64,000 nucleotides of DNA from Rhizobium sophoriradicis. GTDB lineage: Bacteria > Pseudomonadota > Alphaproteobacteria > Rhizobiales > Rhizobiaceae. The position numbers and the translations under genes were made by a program. How positions within the stretch are numbered: position 1 is the stretch's first letter; each line of letters begins with the position of its first letter. The DNA lies in NCBI RefSeq assembly GCF_003939025.1, contig NZ_RQIH01000006.1:186001-250000 (forward strand), written 5' to 3'. Below the pieces are notes generated by a model. That model was not told the origin of the DNA, searched no databases, and was given only the letters and a program-made list of their open reading frames with translations. Shown in pieces: positions 46,148 to 54,153 of this stretch.

Positions 46148-48277
46148 ATGTCGTCGAATCTTGCGGGTAGGCACGTTCGCACCCAAACCTCTTCCATCAT
46201 TGCGACAACGGTCTGCTTCCTTCTGGTAGCCCTCGTTCTCACAGGCCTCATGGCCCATGTCGTCGCGACTATGACCCGGTCGGCGAACGGGATCGACGAT
46301 GCCCGCGCCACTCGCGCCGCCCGCGCCGCGATCGCAGCCTTTGTCGCCCGCCTCGGTGCGACAACGACGGATAATGCCGTCTGGGACGATGCCTATCGTG
46401 CGGCTTCCTCTCCGAATGCTGCGGATTGGGCCTATGAGAATTGGGGAAAGACCAGCGAGGATTACCCGCTTTACGACGGTGCGATCGTAATCGGACCCGA
46501 CCGGACGTCGATCGTGTCGGCCTATGCCAAGGGCAAGCCCTTCGAGCCCGCCGCGTTCTTCGGCAGGGCCTTTTATCAGCAGATCAATGTGGCCGCCGAT
46601 CCGGCGAAGGCGCCGTTGGTTAATTTCATCAAGACCGAAACCGGTATCGCGCTGATCGCATCGCAGGCAATCCAACCTTTCGATGACGTTGCCGACACTG
46701 CAAAATTCAGCACGCTGAGCTTTTACAAGGAATTCACGTCTGAAGTCCTCGATATGCTGTCGAATCAACACGAGCTTGACGGTTTGCGCCTGGAGAAGGT
46801 TCCGACGCCGGAATTCCTGAACGCCCCGATCACAGACATGAAGGGTGCGGTCATCGGCTATCTCGTCTGGCCCAGCAAGGCGCCCGGAAGCACGGTGTTC
46901 CATCAGGTGACGCCTTACATCGCGGCCGCCATCGTTATCCTCGTGCTGTTCCTGGTCGGTGTTCTGATGGTCGGCGCGTCCGAGGCGCGGCGTCTGCGCC
47001 AGCTGGCGCAGGCAGCGCTTTACGAAGCGGGCCACGATAGTCTGAGCGGCCTGTTGAACAGACAGGGGCTGCTCAGCCTGCTCGAAGAGCTGCAGGATCC
47101 GGCCTCAACGCCGCCCCGGCTCTATCTGGTCGATCTCGATGGCTTCAAGGCCGTCAACGATGCCTGGGGGCATGCCGTCGGCGATGACCTGATCCGCCTG
47201 GTCTCGAAGGCGTTGACGGCCTGCCATCCGGAAGTCGTCGCCGCCGCCAGGCTGGGGGGCGACGAGTTTGCGCTGGTGCATGTTGGCGCTGCCACCTGCG
47301 ATGAGATGGAGAGGGCCGTTCTGGCGCTGTTTGCCGAGCCCTTCAACATCGATGGGCGGACAATCGAGGTCGGCGCAAGCATCGGAGCTGCCGCGCGAGA
47401 CGGAGACATCGAGCCCCTGGAGCTTCTGCGCAGAGCGGACATGGCGCTTTATCGCGCCAAGGCAAATGGCAGAGGCCAAGCGATCGAATACGACCCCGAG
47501 CTCGACCGTGAGCGCCAGCGGGTCGCCGAGCTGGAGACCCTCCTGAAGAGCGCCATCGGCGCCGGTACGATCGAAGCCGTCTTCCAGCCTCTCGTCTCTG
47601 CCTCGACCGGCACGGTGACCGGTCTTGAAGCGCTGGCGCGCTGGCGAACGGCGGCCGGCAATGTCAGCCCGGAGGTCTTCATTCCGCTCGCGGAAAGATG
47701 TGGTCTCATTGATGCGCTCGGCGCGCACATGCTGAGAACATCGGTCGCGCATGCCAAGAACTGGCCGGACCTGGCGCTGTCGGTCAATGTTTCGCCGGTC
47801 CAGCTCTGCAATCCGGAATTTGCCGCCGAAGTGATCTCGGTCCTGCGGGAACTCGATTTCGACCCGAAGCGCCTGACATTGGAGATCACCGAAGGCGTTC
47901 TGATGACGAATTCCGATCAGGCCCGGCGCTCGATCGACCAGCTCAAACGCGTCGGCATCAAGTTCGCGCTCGACGACTTCGGCTGCGGTTACGCCAGCAT
48001 CGGCGCATTGCGGCAATTCGGCTTCGATCGCATGAAGATCGACCGCTCGCTCGTCTCCGCGCTCGACGAAGGCGCAAAGGGCGCCGATGTTCTTCGGGCA
48101 ACCATCTCGCTGGCGACCGCCCTGCAGATCCCCGTTACCGCCGAAGGCATCGAGAATTCGCGCCAGGCGGCGATCCTGCGGGACGCCGGATGTGATCAGC
48201 TTCAAGGCTATCTGATGGGAAAACCCATGTCGGCCCGCGACATCTCCGGCAAGCTGCAGGAAGAGGCCGCCGCCTAA
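46148..48277 (+). CDS. CHASE4-GGDEF-EAL c-di-GMP protein
   Basis: A 709-residue membrane protein. Two helices (about 17-37 and 256-276) bracket a periplasmic domain resembling CHASE4 (NAVWDDAYR, WAYENWGKTSEDYPLYDG). The cytoplasmic GGDEF domain has GGDEF at 370-374 and VDLDGFKAVND. The EAL domain begins with EAL at 494-496 and includes LSVNVSP, LEITEGV, LDDFGCGYAS and DRSLV. Both active-site motifs are intact, so both synthesis and breakdown of c-di-GMP are possible. No RxxD inhibition site precedes GGDEF. Confidence 0.92.
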   Translation: MSSNLAGRHVRTQTSSIIATTVCFLLVALVLTGLMAHVVATMTRSANGIDDARATRAARAAIAAFVARLGATTTDNAVWDDAYRAASSPNAADWAYENWGKTSEDYPLYDGAIVIGPDRTSIVSAYAKGKPFEPAAFFGRAFYQQINVAADPAKAPLVNFIKTETGIALIASQAIQPFDDVADTAKFSTLSFYKEFTSEVLDMLSNQHELDGLRLEKVPTPEFLNAPITDMKGAVIGYLVWPSKAPGSTVFHQVTPYIAAAIVILVLFLVGVLMVGASEARRLRQLAQAALYEAGHDSLSGLLNRQGLLSLLEELQDPASTPPRLYLVDLDGFKAVNDAWGHAVGDDLIRLVSKALTACHPEVVAAARLGGDEFALVHVGAATCDEMERAVLALFAEPFNIDGRTIEVGASIGAAARDGDIEPLELLRRADMALYRAKANGRGQAIEYDPELDRERQRVAELETLLKSAIGAGTIEAVFQPLVSASTGTVTGLEALARWRTAAGNVSPEVFIPLAERCGLIDALGAHMLRTSVAHAKNWPDLALSVNVSPVQLCNPEFAAEVISVLRELDFDPKRLTLEITEGVLMTNSDQARRSIDQLKRVGIKFALDDFGCGYASIGALRQFGFDRMKIDRSLVSALDEGAKGADVLRATISLATALQIPVTAEGIENSRQAAILRDAGCDQLQGYLMGKPMSARDISGKLQEEAAA

Positions 48278-48362
48278 ACATGTCTTACAAGAGTGTTTAG
48301 CGCGTCGGATTCAACCGGCACGCCGCACGGGTCCTCCAGTCGCCGAGGGTCAAGCCTCGGGA

Positions 48363-49607
48363 TCACCACTGCAAATCCAGCCGCTCCAGCCCGTGGAAAT
48401 GGTAGACGTCCTTGACCACGGGCGTCTTCGCGAGCCTCAGGCCGGCAAGCCGCTCGAACAGGATCGGCAGCACGACGTTGAGCTCCAGCCGCGCCAGCGG
48501 CGCGCCGATGCAGAAATGGATGCCGGCGCCGAAGGAGAGGTTGGGCGCCTCGCTGCGGTCGGGCCGGAAGGCGAGCGGATCGCTGAATTTCGCCGGGTCG
48601 AGATTGGCGGCGGCGAGGATGAGGCTGACCTTGTCGCCGCGCTTGAACGAGACGCCGTCGATTTCGGCGGGCTCGAGCGCCCAGCGCTGGAAGATGTGAA
48701 CTGGCGCGCAGATGCGTAGCGTCTCCTCGACCGTGCGCTCCGCCGTCGTCTCGTCGCGGAAGAGCGTCGCCGGATCCGAGCCGCTGTCGAGGATGGTGCG
48801 CACGGAATTGCCGATCTGGTGCACGGTCGCCTCATGGCCGGCGTTGAGCAGCACGATCGTCGTCGAGATCAGCTCTTCCTCGGTGAGATATTGGCCCTTG
48901 TGTTCGGTATGAATCATGTGGGTGAGCAGGTCGTCGCGCGGCGCTGCGCGGCGCTCGGCGATGACGGTCCTGACATAGGCGGAAAATTCCTTCGCCGCCC
49001 GTTCGGCCTCTTCCTCCTGGGCGCGCGTGCGGCCGAACATGTACATGCGGACATAGGCGTGCGACCAGGCGAGCAGCTGCGGCCCCATCTCCTCGGGAAT
49101 GCCGATCATGCGGGCGATCATCGTCACCGGGATGATGTCGGCAAAAGCCGAGAGCAGTTCGACCTCGCGCTTGTCGGCGAAGCCGTCGATCAGCCGGTTG
49201 GCGAGCTCGGCAAGCTCCGGCTTCATCCTCTCGACATGGCGCGAGACGAAGGCGCGGTTGACGAGGGTGCGCAACCGCGTGTGCTCCGGCGGTTCGAGTT
49301 CGAGCAGGGAATAACGTTCGGAGAGATCGAAATTTTCAAGATGCGGCATCGGCTCGGCAAGGCCGAGCTCCTCGCGGCTGGCGATATGCAGGATCTGCCG
49401 GCCGAAGCGGCGGTCGCGCAACAGCCCGTTCACATGGTCGTAGCCGGTGAAGAACCACTGTTTCTGCTCGGTCCAGTAGAAGGTCGGGCAATGAGCGTGA
49501 AGCGCGGCATAGACGGCATTCGGATTGCCATAAAAGGCCGGGTTGCGCGCGTCCAGCGAGACATGGCGGCTGGCCTGATCGATCGAAAGAAAGGGCGGTA
49601 TCGTCAT
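48363..49607 (-). CDS. Cytochrome P450
   Basis: A 414-residue soluble P450. The heme-binding loop is FGAGIHFCIG with ligand Cys366, the K-helix ExxR is seen as ETLR, and the substrate side has PPEHTRLRTLVNRAFV. The I-helix reads LLNAGHEATVH, with Ala260 where most P450s have Thr. No ferredoxin or reductase gene is adjacent, so electrons must come from partners elsewhere. The substrate is unknown. It is convergent with the GGDEF-EAL gene and on the same strand as the downstream cyclase. Confidence 0.93.
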   Translation of the reverse strand: MTIPPFLSIDQASRHVSLDARNPAFYGNPNAVYAALHAHCPTFYWTEQKQWFFTGYDHVNGLLRDRRFGRQILHIASREELGLAEPMPHLENFDLSERYSLLELEPPEHTRLRTLVNRAFVSRHVERMKPELAELANRLIDGFADKREVELLSAFADIIPVTMIARMIGIPEEMGPQLLAWSHAYVRMYMFGRTRAQEEEAERAAKEFSAYVRTVIAERRAAPRDDLLTHMIHTEHKGQYLTEEELISTTIVLLNAGHEATVHQIGNSVRTILDSGSDPATLFRDETTAERTVEETLRICAPVHIFQRWALEPAEIDGVSFKRGDKVSLILAAANLDPAKFSDPLAFRPDRSEAPNLSFGAGIHFCIGAPLARLELNVVLPILFERLAGLRLAKTPVVKDVYHFHGLERLDLQW

Positions 49608-49757
49608 GCCCCGAGGCTTAGCGGATTTGCCGGGCCTCGAAAAGATGCGGATCAGGAGAGCCGGCCGGAAACAAAGCTTGTCCGATCGGAGGCGCCGGCG
49701 ACATTAAGATCCGTGTCTAAGCTCAAGGATTGATTCTATTTTCACGCGGCGGCTAAC

Positions 49758-49840
49758 GCATGTCCCGGAAGTGTGCAGCGGTTCCGGGACAACGACATGC
49801 ATAAAAAACAAAGAGCTAAAGCGCGTCGATGCGCTTTAGC
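49758..49840. repeat. RIME-like intergenic repeat
   Basis: It starts GCATGTCCCGGAAGTGTGCA, continues with GCGGTTCCGGGACAACGACATGC, and ends in an AAAGCGCGTCGATGCGCTTT palindrome. The left half forms a hairpin of GCATGTC...CCGGAA with TTCCGG...GACATGC. The core is shared with the copies at 37.5, 51.4 and 62.1 kb. The right palindrome abuts the stop of the diguanylate cyclase gene and could act as its terminator. Confidence 0.85.
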
Positions 49841-51089
49841 CGGCCCGCGACAGTGTGCCCATGCGCCGCAGCGCCTCGACCTGATCATCGACCGTCGGCA
49901 CGAGTTCGCCGGCAGTGGGGCTCGGGGTGGCCGGCGCCGGGGCCGCCGCTTCCGCTTCGCCGAAGGTGACCGTGCAGTTGCGGCCGGCGGCCTTGGCGGC
50001 ATAGAGCGCCCGGTCGGCGGCCGAAATCAGCTTGTCGATATTGGCTTCGATCGAGGCGGCGAGCGCAATGCCGATACTGACGGTAACCGGAACGATCGCT
50101 TCGCCGGTGGCGACGGGAAGGCGGCAGAATTCGGTGCGGATCGCTTCGGCGATCGCCTCGGCTTCCATCTGGTCGGAGACGGCGGCAAAGGCGGCGAATT
50201 CCTCGCCGCCCATGCGGCCGAAGATGTGGTTTGGAATATACTGCCGGGCCATGCGCGCGAAGGCGGTGAGCACCGCGTCGCCGGACTGGTGGCCGAAGCG
50301 GTCGTTGACGCGCTTGAAATGGTCGAGGTCGAATAGGATCACCGCGACCTGCCGCTGTTCGCTATGGGCTCTTTCCTGAATGGTCTCGAAATAGCCGAGC
50401 AGGCCGCGGCGGTTGAGCACGCCCGTGAGTGAATCGGTCAGTGTCATTGTCCGCAGATGCCGTTCGGAGCGTTCCATGACCAGCCGGCAGGTAAGCGCGA
50501 AGGCGATGGTGAGCAGGAAGGCGCTCGCCATTGCCGAGACGCCGCCGAGATTGGTCGCGTCGATATCGCTGGGCAGCGTTACCGCCATCGTCAACGCCGA
50601 GCCGAAACACAGGCAGCCCTGTATGACGAACACGCCCATCAGCTTGATGCGGGTGCGCTCGCGGCGCATGTCGCCGGCGGCGACAGCCATGGCCAGCGCC
50701 GTCGCGCCGGTCGCCGAAGCGAGATTGTAGAGCACGACGCGGTTTGAATAGTCGGTGTTGACCCACGGCAGGAACACCCCGGCCAGCCAGATTGCAGGAG
50801 GCAGCAGCGCCCACCATTCGATCTTCTTGCGGTCGAGCGCCAGAAAACCCGCCACCCAGGCGCTCTGGCCGAGCAGGGCGATGGCATTGCCGATCTCGAC
50901 GGACACCAGGCTGGGGACTTGGCCGCGCAGCGCGATCATCGCAAAGCCGATGCCGGTCAGAAGAAAGCCGAGGCCCCAATAGAGATAGGCTTCGTTCCTG
51001 ACGTTGTGGCGCCAGGCGACGAAAAGCACCAGAGCGAGTGTCATGGCCTCCGAACACCAGATGGCGAGACCTGTAGCGATATTGAACAC
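49836..51089 (-). CDS. Membrane-bound diguanylate cyclase (GGDEF)
   Basis: A 417-residue cyclase. The N-terminal about 200 residues form several membrane helices with no known sensor domain. The GGDEF domain follows with LTDSLTGVLNRRGL, VILFDLDHFKRVND and the active GGEEF at 294-298; no RxxD inhibitory site precedes it. The last about 40 residues are Pro/Ala-rich. The start is GTG 51089. It could feed BcsA's PilZ domain, but no direct link is shown. Confidence 0.9.
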   Translation of the reverse strand: MFNIATGLAIWCSEAMTLALVLFVAWRHNVRNEAYLYWGLGFLLTGIGFAMIALRGQVPSLVSVEIGNAIALLGQSAWVAGFLALDRKKIEWWALLPPAIWLAGVFLPWVNTDYSNRVVLYNLASATGATALAMAVAAGDMRRERTRIKLMGVFVIQGCLCFGSALTMAVTLPSDIDATNLGGVSAMASAFLLTIAFALTCRLVMERSERHLRTMTLTDSLTGVLNRRGLLGYFETIQERAHSEQRQVAVILFDLDHFKRVNDRFGHQSGDAVLTAFARMARQYIPNHIFGRMGGEEFAAFAAVSDQMEAEAIAEAIRTEFCRLPVATGEAIVPVTVSIGIALAASIEANIDKLISAADRALYAAKAAGRNCTVTFGEAEAAAPAPATPSPTAGELVPTVDDQVEALRRMGTLSRAG

Positions 51090-51354
51090 GGCAGCAACCC
51101 CTTGCCCGTCGACCTTGTCTGTTGGGGCGCATCCTTGCCGAGGAAGCTCGCCACTTCCTTAATGCTGTTGCGTTGCGGCATGATTTCCAGCCGGTATCTG
51201 GCGGTAGGCTTTCCGTTGGGTAAACGTATGTGAGCGCTGCCGGATGGAGTAAGCTTTCCTTCATCCTGTCATGGAGAAAAGCCGGGGGAGACGCCGCCGG
51301 GGGCTCGCGGTCATCAGCCATTTACGGGAAAGAGGCTGCTGGCGCCGAAGCTCG

Positions 51355-51403
51355 ATGCATGTCGCCCGGAAGTGTGCAGCGGTTCCCGGATGACGACATG
51401 CAT
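51355..51403. repeat. RIME-like intergenic repeat (short copy)
   Basis: ATGCATGTCGCCCGGAAGTG, the middle GCAGCGGTTCCCGG and the end ATGACGACATGCAT form a hairpin-capable copy with ATGCATGTCG at one end and CGACATGCAT at the other. It lacks the right-hand AAAGCGCG palindrome present in the copies at 49.8 and 62.1 kb. Confidence 0.8.
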
Positions 51404-51454
51404 CAAAGAGGAGCCCGCCGTGCCCCGTCTTCTTAACGTTATCCTCATGCGTGT

Positions 51455-51484
51455 CTTGAAGAGGAGGGCACGGACACTCTATGT
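51455..51484 (+). promoter_or_regulatory. Candidate RpoH (heat-shock) promoter of clpP
   Basis: CTTGAA (51455-51460) is followed after 16 bases by CTCTATGT (from 51477), which matches the rhizobial RpoH type -35 and -10 elements (CTTGAA and CCATAT/CTATNT-like). It is about 65 bases before the clpP start, a suitable distance. The assignment is based on pattern only. Confidence 0.55.
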
Positions 51485-51546
51485 AGGGATATGGCATTTT
51501 CTTTGATTCCCGGCGGCCGCCGGCATGACGTTGACAAAGGACGCAC

Positions 51547-52176
51547 ATGAGAAACCCAGTTGATACCGCAATGGCCCTCGTGCCGATGGTCGTGGAACAG
51601 ACCAACCGCGGTGAACGCTCCTACGACATCTATTCCCGCCTGTTGAAGGAACGCATCATTTTCCTGACTGGCGCCGTCGAGGATCACATGGCGACGCTCG
51701 TCTGCGCCCAGCTGCTCTTCCTCGAGGCCGAAAACCCGAAGAAGGAAATCGCCCTCTACATCAATTCGCCCGGTGGCGTCGTCACCGCCGGCATGGCGAT
51801 CTACGATACGATGCAGTTCATCAAACCGGCGGTTTCGACGCTTTGCATCGGCCAGGCCGCGTCCATGGGCTCGCTGCTGCTGGCCGCCGGCCACAAGGAC
51901 ATGCGCTTCGCCACGCCGAACTCCCGCATCATGGTGCATCAGCCCTCGGGCGGCTTCCAGGGCCAGGCTTCCGACATCGAGCGCCACGCCCGCGATATCC
52001 TCAAGATGAAGCGACGGCTGAACGAGGTCTATGTGAAGCACACCGGCCGCAGCTACGAGGAAGTTGAAAAGACCCTCGATCGTGACCATTTCATGGATGC
52101 GGACGAAGCCCAGGGCTGGGGCGTGATCGACAAGGTTCTGACGTCCCGCCTCGAAATGGAAGGCGAGCAGGCCTAG
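51547..52176 (+). CDS. clpP: ATP-dependent Clp protease proteolytic subunit
   Basis: ClpP forms the barrel protease that works with ClpX or ClpA. The 209-residue protein has catalytic Ser in QAASMGSLL, His in MVHQPSGG and Asp in the downstream strand ([11 protein letters not shown]). The propeptide-like N-terminus ([18 protein letters not shown]) is standard for alphaproteobacteria. The start ATG follows AAAGGA. It is the first gene of the clpP-clpX-lon block. Confidence 0.98.
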   Translation: MRNPVDTAMALVPMVVEQTNRGERSYDIYSRLLKERIIFLTGAVEDHMATLVCAQLLFLEAENPKKEIALYINSPGGVVTAGMAIYDTMQFIKPAVSTLCIGQAASMGSLLLAAGHKDMRFATPNSRIMVHQPSGGFQGQASDIERHARDILKMKRRLNEVYVKHTGRSYEEVEKTLDRDHFMDADEAQGWGVIDKVLTSRLEMEGEQA

Positions 52177-52477
52177 TAATAAATTGGGATGGTGTTTTTG
52201 CCGCCACAGTTCTATCTCATTTGTGATCGAACAAGGCTTTCAACTGGCGACGAAGACGCTAATAGTAACTATTAATGCTATGTTGAATTTTTGTGACATA
52301 GCATTTGGCATTCGAAGGGGATTCGTTGCCGCCGGAACCAGGACATGGTTGACTGGAACCGGTTCGTAGCCCCTGAAGCCCTTCTCGGCAAAGGCTCCGG
52401 AAACGGAGTGCCGCCAGGAGCTGATAGAGTGGACCGCGATTTCGCCTTGAAATGCGGCGTGCTGGAAGGAAAATGAT
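52177..52477. other. clpP-clpX intergenic region with two inverted repeats
   Basis: The 301 bases include an A+T-rich core with a 15-bp palindrome (52260-52274) and a 10-bp stem-loop (52274-52305), treated as a separate feature and finding. clpX probably has its own promoter here. No gene is seen. Confidence 0.55.
52260..52305. promoter_or_regulatory. Adjacent dyad and stem-loop upstream of clpX
   Basis: TAATAGTAACTATTA (52260-52274) is a perfect palindrome with a central A. AATGCTATGT (52274-52283) pairs with ACATAGCATT (52296-52305) across a 12-base loop. No T-run follows, so it is not a standard terminator. It could be an operator for clpX or an mRNA structure after clpP. Confidence 0.5.
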
Positions 52478-53755
52478 ATGAGCAAGGTCAGCGGCAGCAA
52501 CGGCGGCGACTCCAAGAACACCCTCTATTGTTCGTTCTGCGGAAAGAGCCAGCACGAAGTCCGGAAGCTGATTGCCGGACCGACCGTCTTCATCTGCGAT
52601 GAATGCGTCGAATTGTGCATGGACATCATCCGCGAGGAAAACAAGTCCTCGATGGTCAAGTCCCGCGATGGCGTTCCGACGCCCCAGGACATCATCAAGG
52701 TCCTCGACGAATATGTCATCGGCCAGCGGCAGGCGAAGAAGATCCTGTCTGTCGCCGTTCACAACCATTACAAGCGCCTGGCGCACGCTTCCAAGAACGG
52801 CGAAGTCGAGCTGGCGAAGTCGAACATCATGCTGGTCGGCCCGACCGGCTGCGGCAAGACCTATCTTGCCCAGACGCTGGCCCGGATCATCGACGTTCCC
52901 TTCACCATGGCCGATGCGACGACGCTGACCGAAGCCGGCTATGTCGGCGAGGACGTCGAAAACATCATCCTGAAGCTCCTGCAGGCGGCTGACTACAATG
53001 TCGAACGCGCCCAGCGCGGCATCGTCTACATCGACGAAGTCGACAAGATTTCGCGCAAGTCCGACAACCCGTCGATCACCCGCGACGTCTCGGGCGAGGG
53101 CGTGCAGCAGGCGCTTCTGAAGATCATGGAAGGAACGGTCGCTTCCGTTCCGCCGCAGGGCGGCCGCAAGCACCCGCAGCAGGAATTCCTGCAGGTCGAC
53201 ACGACGAACATCCTGTTCATCTGCGGCGGCGCCTTCGCCGGTCTCGACAAGATCATCTCTGCCCGCGGGGAGAAGACCTCGATCGGCTTCGGCGCCACCG
53301 TCAAGGCTCAGGACGACCGCCGCGTCGGCGAAGTCCTGCGCGAGCTGGAGCCGGAAGACCTGGTCAAGTTCGGCCTCATTCCCGAATTCATCGGCCGTCT
53401 GCCGGTTCTGGCGACGCTCGAGGATCTCGATGAGGATGCGCTGATCCAGATCCTGTCCGAGCCGAAGAACGCGCTGATCAAGCAGTACCAGCGCCTGTTC
53501 GAGATGGAAGACGTCGAACTGACCTTCCACGAGGACGCGCTGCGCGAAATCGCCCGCAAGGCGATCGTGCGCAAGACCGGCGCCCGCGGCCTCCGTTCGA
53601 TCATGGAGAAGATTCTTCTCGACACGATGTTCGAACTGCCGACGCTGGAAGGTGTGCGCGAGGTCGTCATCTCGGAGGAAGTGGTGCGCGGTTCGGCCCG
53701 TCCGCTCTATATCTATGCCGACCGTCAGGAAGAAAAGGCCAACGCTTCGGCGTGA
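52478..53755 (+). CDS. clpX: ATP-dependent Clp protease ATP-binding subunit
   Basis: ClpX unfolds substrates and feeds them to ClpP. The 425-residue protein has the N-terminal zinc-binding domain with four Cys (YCSFCGKS and ICDECVELC), the AAA+ Walker A GPTGCGKT, Walker [10 protein letters not shown] and the pore loop GYVGEDVE. The C-terminal domain has [17 protein letters not shown]. The start ATG follows AAGGA. It lies between clpP and lon, which is the standard order in Rhizobiales. Confidence 0.98.
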
Positions 53756-54153
53756 CCTTGCACTTTCGCACCATTATTTTGGGGGCTTGCCATCGGCAGG
53801 CCCCTTTCTATTTGAAAAATCATGTGAGGCGTTGTTAATATTTTGCCGGTGGGACCGGAATTGCCTTTGCCGATGTTGCGCAGGGGTAATGCTTGGCAAT
53901 GATGGGATGATCTCGTAAGCCTTTTCTGGCGTTGTATTGAGCCTGGTCGGAAATGGTAAGCGCCGGTCCAGCTAGGCGCTTCATAGTGTTGACGTTCCGT
54001 TGTAACAAAGCTGTCACATCCCGGGGAACGCGGGCGTTAGCGTGGCTTGAAAAGCGTAGTCAGAACCTCCACTTGTAGAGCCAAGTGAGAGCCGGCCGGT
54101 CCCAAGCGGCCGTGCAGAGAGCCCGGTAACGGGACGATGGAAAGGACAAAAAA
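53756..54153. other. clpX-lon intergenic region
   Basis: The 398 bases hold the clpX terminator (53782-53812) near the left end and the lon promoter region on the right. A CTTGAA at 54046-54051, about 100 bases before lon, could be a heat-shock -35 element but its -10 partner (CCTCCACT) is weak. No gene is seen. Confidence 0.5.
53782..53812 (+). terminator. Probable rho-independent terminator of clpX
   Basis: The stem GGGGCTTGCC pairs with GGCAGGCCCC (53782-53791 with 53795-53804, one G-T wobble) around a 3-base loop and is followed by TTTCTATTT. It lies 27 bases beyond the clpX stop. Confidence 0.8.

Larger units (their letters stand above)
51090..51546. other. Intergenic region before clpP with repeat and candidate heat-shock promoter
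   Basis: These 457 bases hold a RIME-like copy (51355-51403) and, nearer to clpP, the candidate RpoH promoter at 51455-51484. Nothing else was recognised; short frames here lack domains. Confidence 0.55.
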
